A DNA stretch of 15,596 bases from an uncultured Paraprevotella sp. (GTDB lineage Bacteria; Bacteroidota; Bacteroidia; Bacteroidales; Bacteroidaceae): the NCBI GenBank assembly GCA_900770805.1, contig CAAGLP010000030.1, positions 1 to 15,596 of the forward strand, in the 5' to 3' direction. The notes beneath the pieces are model-generated. The model saw only the letters and a list, made by a program, of their open reading frames with translations. It was not told where the DNA came from and searched no databases. Positions 7,430 through 13,962 of this stretch are shown here, piece by piece. Positions within the stretch are counted from its first letter, which is position 1, and every line of letters starts with the position of its first letter. A program made the position numbers and the translations under genes.

Positions 7430-7626
7430 TTAAGGTTGGTTCTATAAATTAGTTTTACCTTACGTCTGGTAGATTTCTAATGACTTTGGCTATTTAACGT
7501 CTCTTACTTGTGTCTTTTTTATTTTCACTTACTCACATAGACCACTATGCAAGTTCGTTCAAATTAAAAATCTACTGCGTAATAGACATCAAATAACTCA
7601 AAGCTAATTTATAGAACCTACCTTAA
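7430..7626. mobile_element. MITE-like element with imperfect terminal inverted repeats
   Basis: The ends (7430-7456 and 7600-7626 read in reverse) match at 25 of 27 positions. Both begin with TTAAGGT and contain GGTTCTATAAATTAG. After a ~15-bp offset the arms match again further in (TTACG..GTAGATTT.TAAT), giving a long imperfect foldback. TTAA at both ends could be a target duplication. The 197-bp interior is A/T-rich and has no coding potential. These are hallmarks of a non-autonomous transposable element, though the parent transposon family cannot be assigned from this window. It fills almost the whole 7423-7643 gap. Confidence 0.7.
7599..7606 (-). promoter_or_regulatory. Possible -7 promoter element inside the MITE
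   Basis: TAGCTTTG on the - strand fits the Bacteroidetes TAnnTTTG -7 motif and points toward the flippase. No TTG-type -33 element is seen at the expected distance, so support is weak. If real, the mobile element drives the flippase operon with a leader of about 170 nt. Confidence 0.25.
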
Positions 7627-7643
7627 GGTGAGGATGTGGAGTG

Positions 7644-8870
7644 TCAGAATCTTGTGTTGACGCAGGTGTATGCGACTATTCTGTCATATCGTCCTCCAAT
7701 CTCTTTATAGTATATGAATGTCTGGTATTCATTTTCTGTCTGCCAGAAGTCGTGCATGGTTTCGTGCGTGGCTCCGTCTGCCGTGATGTACAGGTAGTCG
7801 TAGTAGCCCTGTTTGAGCAGTACCGAGGCCTCATAACATTCCTGGTCGTCGTTATACTCCATGAGGCAGTCGGGGGAGAACTCTCCATTGCTCCATTCGC
7901 CGTTCACGTATACCGGTTGGGACAGGCGTGGGGACTGCAGGGAGAAGTGTACAACAACGTATTCCGATTGTGTGCTGTTGCTCTCCTGATCTGCGGTTCT
8001 CGGATAGAAGGCACCGTTTCTGTCTTCGTCGGTAAGATAGCTGTGTGGAATCTCGTCCATCCACAGTGTGGCATGGTAGTAAGGCTCAAACCAACGCATG
8101 TGGTCTACATTCATGCCGGAGTGGTTGATATCGAGGATTTCGAACTTGTGGTACTCGTTGCCGGCAGGGAATATAAGCTTTTTGCAGTGCTGCCATTCCA
8201 GGCCGTTGGCCTTGTTGATGTCCGGACGTATGCCGGCGACGGTGCGCGAGGGACGGCGGTTCTGACTTACTACGGCGTGAATCTGGCTGTAGGGGTCGCT
8301 AACCCTGATGCTGCCATAGTTCAGACTTAGTGAAATCTGCTGGTGACTGTCGTTGAAGTCTATATCCGTGTTTGACGAAACCTGCATGTTCAATGCCATT
8401 TCAGACTCTACCACATGGAAACGTGCTTCCAGTACGGGACCTTCGTCCATGAGGTCCTCGTCGTACACCAGCAACTTGTAGTTGCCGCTGAGCATAACGG
8501 AGACGTCTTTGTTGGGGAACGTGAGGGAGTAGTGGGTGTAGAGTTGTGTGGTATTGAAACTTGTTTCGTAGTCCTCTACCGGCAGTCCGTTGGTGCCGTG
8601 CAGGTAGTCGCTTTCGAACAGGTCTTCCGTAGGCTCCCAGTCCCGTGTGCAGTGCTGTATGCAGTAGGTGTAGCGATGATAGTCGTGCGACATCTCGTCC
8701 CAGGAAATCCTGAGGTATGATGATTTGCCGAGCTTGAGGACGGGGGGGAGAAGCGGATTGTCGTTGAGTGTGACTTGCAGGGTACGTACATTCTTGTCAT
8801 ACACAATATGCCGGCCGTATGTGAGGACGGTCAGCATGAGTGTAGCAAGTATGAGTAACGTACGCTTCAT
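7644..8870 (-). CDS. Type IX secretion system plug protein (DUF5103)
   Basis: 408-residue secreted protein; the ATG at 8870 is chosen because it begins a clean signal peptide (MKRTLLILATLMLTVLTYG). An in-frame start at 8933 would put a polar 21-residue tail before it. The mature part is beta-rich and matches the DUF5103 family by eye: RTLQVTLNDNPLLPPVLKL early on, LRISWDEMSHDYHRYTYCIQHC, and a C-terminal PVYVNGEWSNGEF to YDYLYI region. In Flavobacterium the family member Plug seals the SprA/Sov outer-membrane channel of the type IX system. It is the last gene of the six-gene operon, 11 nt after the TRIC gene. It implies a T9SS in this organism, although no other T9SS gene lies in the window. 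Confidence 0.85.
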   Translation of the reverse strand: MKRTLLILATLMLTVLTYGRHIVYDKNVRTLQVTLNDNPLLPPVLKLGKSSYLRISWDEMSHDYHRYTYCIQHCTRDWEPTEDLFESDYLHGTNGLPVEDYETSFNTTQLYTHYSLTFPNKDVSVMLSGNYKLLVYDEDLMDEGPVLEARFHVVESEMALNMQVSSNTDIDFNDSHQQISLSLNYGSIRVSDPYSQIHAVVSQNRRPSRTVAGIRPDINKANGLEWQHCKKLIFPAGNEYHKFEILDINHSGMNVDHMRWFEPYYHATLWMDEIPHSYLTDEDRNGAFYPRTADQESNSTQSEYVVVHFSLQSPRLSQPVYVNGEWSNGEFSPDCLMEYNDDQECYEASVLLKQGYYDYLYITADGATHETMHDFWQTENEYQTFIYYKEIGGRYDRIVAYTCVNTRF

Positions 8871-8881
8871 GGTTCCTGAGA

Positions 8882-9550
8882 CTATTCTCCCTTGACAATG
8901 GGCAGGTGCCAGTGGAATTTCACGGCAAAGCATCTGACGGCAATTACCACTATGCTGGAGAACAGAGCGCTGATGTTGGGGTTGGCGTCCATGACGTGAA
9001 GCATGGAATACACTATGCCACCGGCCACACAGGCAAGGGCATATATCTCCTTGCGGAAGATAAGGGGAACCTCGTTGATGAGGACATCACGGATGACACC
9101 TCCGGCAGCACCTGTGACGGAACCCATGGTGATTGCTGTCCACATGGGGAACCCCATCTGTAGTGTCTTCTCGATGCCGACCACGTTGAACAGGGCCAGA
9201 CCTATGGTATCGAAGATGAACCATGTGTTCTTCTGTTTTACGAGGTACTTGGCGAAAACGTGCACGAACAATACGGCAAGTGCACACCAAATGAAGTAGA
9301 TTTCGTTGGTCATCCAGAAGGGGTTTACTCCCAGCATGATGTCGCGAAGCGTTCCGCCACCGATAGCAGTAGCCATACCTACAATCCATGCTCCGAAGAC
9401 ATCAAACTGCTTGGCACTGGCCAAACGTATGCCTGACAGAGCAAATGCAAAGGTACCGATGAACTCGATGAGCAGAAACGAGGTGGGAATGCGCAGAGTC
9501 TGTGCAAGAAGATTGACCCATTCTGTTATCTCTTGAAATGCCAGTTCCAT
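8882..9550 (-). CDS. TRIC/UPF0126 family cation channel
   Basis: 222-residue membrane protein made of two related three-helix halves, the usual architecture of bacterial trimeric intracellular cation (TRIC, UPF0126) channels such as YadS. The first half has the signature GGGTLRD (64-70); the second repeats it as GGVIRD (150-155) followed by INEVPLIF. Length is typical. Family members conduct monovalent cations, and some relatives are annotated as glycine transporters; substrate here is unknown. It lies 19 nt after the pqqD-like gene and 11 nt before the plug-protein gene, so it is cotranscribed with both. Confidence 0.9.
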   Translation of the reverse strand: MELAFQEITEWVNLLAQTLRIPTSFLLIEFIGTFAFALSGIRLASAKQFDVFGAWIVGMATAIGGGTLRDIMLGVNPFWMTNEIYFIWCALAVLFVHVFAKYLVKQKNTWFIFDTIGLALFNVVGIEKTLQMGFPMWTAITMGSVTGAAGGVIRDVLINEVPLIFRKEIYALACVAGGIVYSMLHVMDANPNISALFSSIVVIAVRCFAVKFHWHLPIVKGE

Positions 9551-9569
9551 AATGTAAGTGTTGAAGGTG

Positions 9570-9836
9570 TTATTCTATAAGCCCCATGTTCTTCCATTCC
9601 TCTACGATGTGGGCTACGTCGTTCTTGGCTACGTCGGCATCCACGTCGTATTCCTCCAACAGGACGGCACAGAGGTCTTCCTGGGTGAAGTCCTTGTCTA
9701 CAACGGCCTTCCACATCAGCGCGGACGATTCGTTGAGACATATCACACTGGAGAAGTCGATATTCTTGTCTCCATGGGCGACAACAATGTACTCTCCGCA
9801 TACTTCGCGAAGTTCAAATCCTTCCTTGATTCTCAT
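9570..9836 (-). CDS. PqqD family protein (RiPP recognition element-like)
   Basis: 88-residue protein matching stand-alone PqqD proteins in size and pattern: an N-terminal beta region (GFELREVCGEYIVVAHG), an ICLNESSALMWKAVV segment (about 32-46) and C-terminal helices with LLEEYDVD and VEEWKNMGLI. In known peptide-modifying pathways this fold binds the leader peptide and hands it to the modifying enzyme. Here it lies 13 nt after an S26-like peptidase and downstream of an HPr-kinase-like protein. That combination is known from Bacteroidetes genomes but has no firm function that I know of. Leader-binding activity is inference. Confidence 0.88.
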   Translation of the reverse strand: MRIKEGFELREVCGEYIVVAHGDKNIDFSSVICLNESSALMWKAVVDKDFTQEDLCAVLLEEYDVDADVAKNDVAHIVEEWKNMGLIE

Positions 9837-9849
9837 TATTTCTATGCGT

Positions 9850-10410
9850 TTATATTATTGACTTGTAGATAAAGAGCAGATACCTCCTGACAGGCAATAG
9901 TTTTCTCCATAGCCTGATTCTACGGATCAGGCTGGGGGTGTCGGCAGGAATTGTCCTGTTGGGGCGTATGTAGTGGGTGACAATACCACAGATATCCTTG
10001 CGCAGACATTTTTCGGTACCTTGGATGTTACCATCGCCCATTAGTGTTATCTCGTCCAAACTCCCGTCCTGATGGTTGGGGGTTATCTCTATGATTCTGT
10101 GTAAGACGTATTTGCCCGGGAATATTTCTGCCAGAACGGCATCGCCTATGTTTGCTCCCTGTGGGTTGTCAAGCAACACCTTGTCGCGCTGATGCTCCAG
10201 GAATGGGCGCATGCTCCAACCTTTTACCATTATTGTGGCTGTGTGCCCTTCACGTATGGCATCCCTTGCAGCACCGAGAAGGATGTTGTTGGGGATCTCC
10301 ATGCTTGGCATGCGTGTGACTGTGCCATTCCTCTTCCTGTATTTGCTACTGATGGGGGAGAACAGCACTCTGAACACTTTAAGAATTGCTTTCTTTACTG
10401 ATGGTGTCAT
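9850..10410 (-). CDS. S24/S26 family signal-peptidase-like protein
   Basis: 186-residue protein with the S26 core. The likely nucleophile is S66 in GWSMRPF. A His (H104 in YVLHRI) sits where Lys-type leader peptidases carry lysine, as in SipW and ER-type (S26B) peptidases. The GDGN motif is at 125-128. There is no strong N-terminal membrane anchor; a hydrophobic stretch (LLFIYKSII) is at the very C-terminus. The ATG at 10410 overlaps the kinase gene by 32 nt. An in-frame ATG at 10311 gives a protein starting MPSMEIPNN, closer to how I recall family members beginning, so the true start may be there. It probably cleaves a peptide or protein handled by the adjacent PqqD/kinase pair, by context only. 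Confidence 0.8.
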   Translation of the reverse strand: MTPSVKKAILKVFRVLFSPISSKYRKRNGTVTRMPSMEIPNNILLGAARDAIREGHTATIMVKGWSMRPFLEHQRDKVLLDNPQGANIGDAVLAEIFPGKYVLHRIIEITPNHQDGSLDEITLMGDGNIQGTEKCLRKDICGIVTHYIRPNRTIPADTPSLIRRIRLWRKLLPVRRYLLFIYKSII

Positions 10411-11260
10411 GACAGAGTATTGCGGCTTCGCTGTCGGGGAGGCATTGAAGTTCCCAGAGTTTACAGGTCTGTATGATTTTTGTTATACTGTCGCAGATAC
10501 CGTTGTAAATGCGCGCATCCCATTTCATGCTGCTGCATGCAGGAAGCAATACGGTAAATGCTTCTATGGTGGAGAGACGTCGGACAATGTTTTCCGAATG
10601 CTGCTTGATGCGGACAATGCCTCCGATGGGGGCCTCGATGTTGCGGTAGCATGGTGTCTTGCCACTCCATGGAGAACCATAGACAATGGGCTTGCCATCC
10701 ACAATCCTGATTACTGGATTATCGTCATTTATTAGGTCACATCCCGGAATGTTGGTGTACCACAGATAGGTGTGTGTGCTCTTGCCTGTACCGCTGGGGG
10801 CTGTCATTAGGTAGCCCTTGCCGTCGCAACGAATAACGCTGGAATGTATCAGCAATGTATCCTTGGTGGCTGTGGCATATGCAAAAGCCAGCATCATGCA
10901 GTTGTTCAGTCCGTAGTGTTGCTGTGCATTTGTGCCGTCGTAGACTTTTGCATGGCACAGACTGAAATCGGGATTAGACTGCATGCGGCAACATAAATGC
11001 CCATTGGTGTCGTGAATGTCAAACCTGTAGCCTCCCTGGGCGGTACGGAATACGGCATAGTCGCTTCCTCCCACATCGAATGTGCCTATATCCTGTCCGT
11101 CCTGTTCCCATTCATGGTCTGAGACGATACGGATGGTGACAGCTGGTGTTTCCTCGCCTTCGTATGCAAAAGGTGCAAGATTGGGCAACAGTCCTTCGTC
11201 CAGACTGCTATCCGCGAAGTCTAAGGATACGATGTGTCCTGCTATTCTATAGTCTTTCAT
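10379..11260 (-). CDS. HPr kinase-like P-loop protein (PqqD-associated type)
   Basis: 293-residue protein with an HprK-like ATP-binding core. Walker A is A154PSGTGKST162, preceded by LLIHSSVI (136-143). An acidic LINDDNPV segment (176-183) follows, then YGSPWSGKTP (194-203), a pattern typical of the stand-alone HPr-kinase-like proteins found next to pqqD genes. True HprK/phosphorylases also carry an N-terminal HPr-linked domain; here the first ~130 residues are different and unassigned. Related kinases phosphorylate the precursor or product in some lasso-peptide clusters. It overlaps the upstream secreted-protein gene by 14 nt. The substrate in this operon is unknown. Confidence 0.85.
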   Translation of the reverse strand: MKDYRIAGHIVSLDFADSSLDEGLLPNLAPFAYEGEETPAVTIRIVSDHEWEQDGQDIGTFDVGGSDYAVFRTAQGGYRFDIHDTNGHLCCRMQSNPDFSLCHAKVYDGTNAQQHYGLNNCMMLAFAYATATKDTLLIHSSVIRCDGKGYLMTAPSGTGKSTHTYLWYTNIPGCDLINDDNPVIRIVDGKPIVYGSPWSGKTPCYRNIEAPIGGIVRIKQHSENIVRRLSTIEAFTVLLPACSSMKWDARIYNGICDSITKIIQTCKLWELQCLPDSEAAILCHDTISKESNS

Positions 11261-11675
11261 GCTCTGTCCATTCTTGGGGGATGAACTTGAAATCTCCTGC
11301 GTCGAGGATATTCAAGATGGTGGACTGGTCCTTGGTATATTTGTCGCGGACCTTGATAAACTTCTCCTCAAGTTTGGATCTTTTGGTGCTGAAGAATATG
11401 GTACAGGTGGTGTTGGGTTGTCCCTTTGCATGCTCCATCCAAATCTGCAACTGCTGGGAATAGATGCTGCGGTCATAAAGGAAGCCGGTCTTGGTTTCAA
11501 TGTATGCCGGGTCCAGGACTTGTACGTCGGTCAGGTAAGTGACAGAGTCTGTAAAGTTGATGCTTACTCCGAAGATATATACCTTGGTCTGTTTGGGCTT
11601 GGCTGTGATGCTTGTAGCACAGAAGGTGAGTAAAGCGGTAAAGATTAAGCACAGGAGTTTGCTTCTGTTCTTCAT
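11247..11675 (-). CDS. Small secreted protein of unknown function
   Basis: 142-residue protein with a clear N-terminal signal peptide (KNRSKLLCLIFTALLTFCATSITA, cleavage probable near residue 25) and no lipobox. The mature ~117 residues contain VYIFGVSINFTDSVTYLTDVQ and a basic, helical C-terminal half (STKRSKLEEKFIKVRDKYTKD). It resembles a conserved Bacteroidales hypothetical family that I cannot name. It is the first gene of the operon, 24 nt downstream of a promoter-like TATCTTTG, and overlaps the kinase gene by 14 nt. Its position makes it a candidate partner or substrate of the downstream kinase, peptidase and PqqD genes, but nothing in the sequence proves that. Confidence 0.8.
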   Translation of the reverse strand: MKNRSKLLCLIFTALLTFCATSITAKPKQTKVYIFGVSINFTDSVTYLTDVQVLDPAYIETKTGFLYDRSIYSQQLQIWMEHAKGQPNTTCTIFFSTKRSKLEEKFIKVRDKYTKDQSTILNILDAGDFKFIPQEWTEHERL

Positions 11676-11698
11676 AATTCTGTTATATTTATTCTGCG

Positions 11699-11706
11699 CA
11701 AAGATA
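11699..11706 (-). promoter_or_regulatory. Bacteroidetes-type -7 element of the six-gene operon
   Basis: TATCTTTG on the - strand fits TAnnTTTG and lies 23 nt before the ATG at 11675, implying a short leader. The -33 region is weak: only a TTTTC at 11721-11725. Position before the first gene supports it as the operon promoter. Confidence 0.55.
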
Positions 11707-11822
11707 CGAAATTATGTGGAGAAAAGGTAGGCGTGACATGAAAAATGCGGTGCATGTGTGGTAAATATCGTCAGTATAGCCATCATAATCCAATATATGA
11801 GACATTGTTGGCAAAAATGAGT

Positions 11823-11857
11823 ACACCCCATAAGGATGCCGGCGCCTTACGGGGTGT
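11823..11857 (-). terminator. Intrinsic terminator of the HtrA-type protease gene
   Basis: A 13-bp stem pairs 11823-11835 with 11845-11857 around a 9-nt loop; the single mismatch becomes a G-U pair in the - strand RNA. It starts 28 nt after the protease stop codon. A TTTTT run lies 4 nt past the stem on the - strand. The rest of 11707-11822 holds no gene that I can support. Confidence 0.7.
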
Positions 11858-11885
11858 TTGTTGTGGGGATATGGGAGTTGTTGTT

Positions 11886-13352
11886 TTATTTCTCGTTCAA
11901 GTCTATAACGAAGCTCTGTTTTCTGCCACTTGGAGCAATGGCCTTTATCCAAAGGGTGCGGTCGGCACTTTGGTTGGCTGTCTTAACGGCATTTTCCCAG
12001 TCCTCGGGGCTTTCCATGCGTGCGTCGTTAACGGCCAGAACTATTGTGCCTTTGGATACGCCAGCCTTCTGCATCTTACCATTGCGTATGGCTTTGACAA
12101 CAAGACCGTATGGTACGCCCAGGCGTGACTTTTCTGCTGCTGACAGTGGCTCAAGGGAAACGCCCATTTCGTCTACGTCAACTTCCTGCAGAATCTTGGT
12201 GGAGCCTTGGCTGTTTTTCAGGGTAACGGTTTCTTTGTGCTCCTTCTTGTCGCGAAGCCATGTTATAGTAGCCTTGTCGCCGGGGCGTAGCTGTGCTATA
12301 GCCTCCTGCATCTCAGACATCTTGTGAACTTCCTTGCCATTGAATTTGATAATGGCATCGCCCTTCTTCAGACCGGCTTCGGCTGCAGCAGAACCTTCGC
12401 TCACTTCGTTCACCCACACACCGGTGAGGGTTCCAAGGTCTGGGGTGTTGCCCTGGGCCTTTTCGCTGTCGATGTAGTTTGTTACATCGCCACCGGTTAC
12501 ACCCAGTACTGCACGCTGTACGGTACCGTATGCCTTGAGGTCGGCAACAACCTTGTTCATGATGGACGTGGGAATGGCAAAGCCATAGCCACTATAGCTG
12601 CCGGTCTGGGAATAGAGCATGGCATTGATGCCAACGAGTTCGCCTCTGGCATTGACCAAGGCGCCGCCGGAGTTGCCCTGGTTGATTGCAGCATCGGTCT
12701 GTATGAAGCTTTCTATGCCGTTGGCTCCAAGAGTTCTGGCCTTGGCAGATACGATACCGGCAGTGACTGTGCTTGTGAGATTGAAGGGATTGCCTACGGC
12801 AAGTACCCATTCGCCAATCTTCAGATTGTCGCTGTTGCCGATGGGCAGGGTGGGGAGGTTCTTGCCCTCGATTTTAACAAGAGCCAGGTCGGTGTTGGCG
12901 TCCAGACCTACGATGCGTCCGGAAAACTCGCGGTTGTCATTTAACTTAACAAGGATTTCGTCGGCACCTGCCACAACGTGGTTGTTGGTAACAATGTATC
13001 CGTCTTCTGAGATAATCACACCAGAACCGGAACCACGACGGTCGGGCTCCTTGTATTCGCGTTGCTGGGGTGCGCGTTGGCTTTGTCCGAAGAAGTCTCC
13101 GAAGAATTCCTCAAACGGGTCTCGGTATGTTACCTTGTGGGTTTTGCCCATCTGGGTCACCTTGATATAAACCACTGCATTTACGCTACTTTCGGCAGCA
13201 TAGGTGAGGTCCACGTATCCGCCTTGTTGGGCTGGGGGAGTGGCGACTTTCTCTTCTGTCTTGGGTGCCTGTTCTGGAAGGTTGGCTGTTTCCGCATTGC
13301 CGGAACATGCTATCAAGGTTGAACCGATGATGATGAATAATGCTTTCTTCAT
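11886..13352 (-). CDS. degQ: DegQ/HtrA-type serine protease, predicted lipoprotein
   Basis: 488-residue Do-family periplasmic protease for quality control of envelope proteins. The S1C trypsin-like domain has the full triad: H125 (TNNHVVAG), D155 (ANTDLALVKI) and S228 (QGNSGGAL). PDZ1 spans about 288-375 (GVWVNEVSEGSAAAEAGLKKGD). PDZ2 spans about 395-480 (RLGVPYGLVVKAIRNGKMQKAGV). Residues 11-16 (STLIAC) form a lipobox, so the protein is probably lipidated at C16 rather than free; no acidic surface-export signal follows. The LA-like insertion after residue 75 is rich in Phe, Glu and Arg. It stands alone, with its own promoter-like TACTTTTG at 13412-13419 and a terminator. Confidence 0.95.
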   Translation of the reverse strand: MKKALFIIIGSTLIACSGNAETANLPEQAPKTEEKVATPPAQQGGYVDLTYAAESSVNAVVYIKVTQMGKTHKVTYRDPFEEFFGDFFGQSQRAPQQREYKEPDRRGSGSGVIISEDGYIVTNNHVVAGADEILVKLNDNREFSGRIVGLDANTDLALVKIEGKNLPTLPIGNSDNLKIGEWVLAVGNPFNLTSTVTAGIVSAKARTLGANGIESFIQTDAAINQGNSGGALVNARGELVGINAMLYSQTGSYSGYGFAIPTSIMNKVVADLKAYGTVQRAVLGVTGGDVTNYIDSEKAQGNTPDLGTLTGVWVNEVSEGSAAAEAGLKKGDAIIKFNGKEVHKMSEMQEAIAQLRPGDKATITWLRDKKEHKETVTLKNSQGSTKILQEVDVDEMGVSLEPLSAAEKSRLGVPYGLVVKAIRNGKMQKAGVSKGTIVLAVNDARMESPEDWENAVKTANQSADRTLWIKAIAPSGRKQSFVIDLNEK

Positions 13353-13411
13353 ATTATTGATATTTTATGGTTTGTATTCAGTATGCAAGTGGGGTAAATC
13401 GTTCCCGTTTG

Positions 13412-13419
13412 CAAAAGTA
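13412..13419 (-). promoter_or_regulatory. Possible -7 element of the degQ promoter
   Basis: TACTTTTG on the - strand fits TAnnTTTG, 59 nt before the degQ ATG. No convincing TTG -33 element is seen 19-21 nt further upstream. Only one nearby match was found. Confidence 0.45.
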
Positions 13420-13480
13420 GTGATAAAAGATATTCGTTATCATTTTCCTTGTCTTATTTTAACCTTTTAGTCGTGGCAGT

Positions 13481-13511
13481 TTTGTCATTTTAAGGAATAT
13501 TCGTAAATTTG
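13481..13511 (+). promoter_or_regulatory. rnpB promoter (TTTG, 19 nt, TAAATTTG)
   Basis: TTTG at 13481-13484 and TAAATTTG at 13504-13511 match the Bacteroidetes -33/-7 consensus with 19-nt spacing. The expected start, about 6 nt later, coincides with the 5' strand of the RNase P RNA P1 helix. It is the best promoter in the window. Confidence 0.8.
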
Positions 13512-13516
13512 CACAC

Positions 13517-13931
13517 AAAGAAACAGTGGCCCGGCCTGTCGCTGGTTTTCTCTTTATAGGGAAGACGAGAGGAAAGTCCGGGCAACACAGGACAATCCGC
13601 TACCTAACGGGTAGGAGCCAGTGATGGTTGGTCAGTGCAGAAGAAAATAACCGCCTGCTTCGTGCAGGTAAGGGTGAGAAGGTGGAGTAAGAGCCCACCA
13701 GGCGTATGGCGACATGCGTGCTGTGCACTCCGGATGTTGAAAGTTCGCGTATACCGGCAATGTCTCTGCTGTAATGGTGGGGGTGAGAGGGTTGTCCGCC
13801 CGAGCCGGAGGGTAGAACGATAGAGGCCGGTGGTGACACCGGCAGTGGATAAATGACAGGCGGCGAGGATGAAGGTATCTTTACTGAATTTCCCGTGCAC
13901 AGAACCCGGCTTATAGGGCCGCTGTTTCTTT
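13517..13931 (+). ncRNA. rnpB: RNase P RNA (bacterial A type)
   Basis: RNA component of the ribozyme that removes 5' leaders from precursor tRNAs. It carries the conserved core GAGGAAAGTCCGGGC (13569-13583) and the 3' signature ACAGAACCCGGCTTATAGG (13899-13917). The ends pair as helix P1: AAAGAAACAGTGGCC (13517-13531) with GGCCGCTGTTTCTTT (13917-13931), one G-T wobble. About 415 nt is normal for the A type in Bacteroidetes. Ends are set by the P1 pairing and are accurate to a few nucleotides. Several open frames run through it and are spurious. A T-rich stretch (TTCTTTCTGTTT) at the 3' end may help termination. Confidence 0.97.
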
Positions 13932-13962
13932 CTGTTTAATAAACACCCAAAAAACTTTTCCC

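Noticed and set aside
7535..7560. Possible central palindrome in the MITE-like element (CTTACTCACATAGACC...)
   Set aside because: Pairing checked base by base fails after three outer pairs; only the terminal and subterminal arms are truly inverted.
8871..8933. N-terminal extension of the plug protein to an ATG at 8933
   Set aside because: It would overlap the TRIC gene and place polar residues before an otherwise clear signal peptide.
11689..11952. Open - strand frame of 87 codons crossing the degQ terminator
   Set aside because: It overlaps the degQ end and its hairpin, has no start signal or recognisable protein pattern, and is better explained as a shadow.
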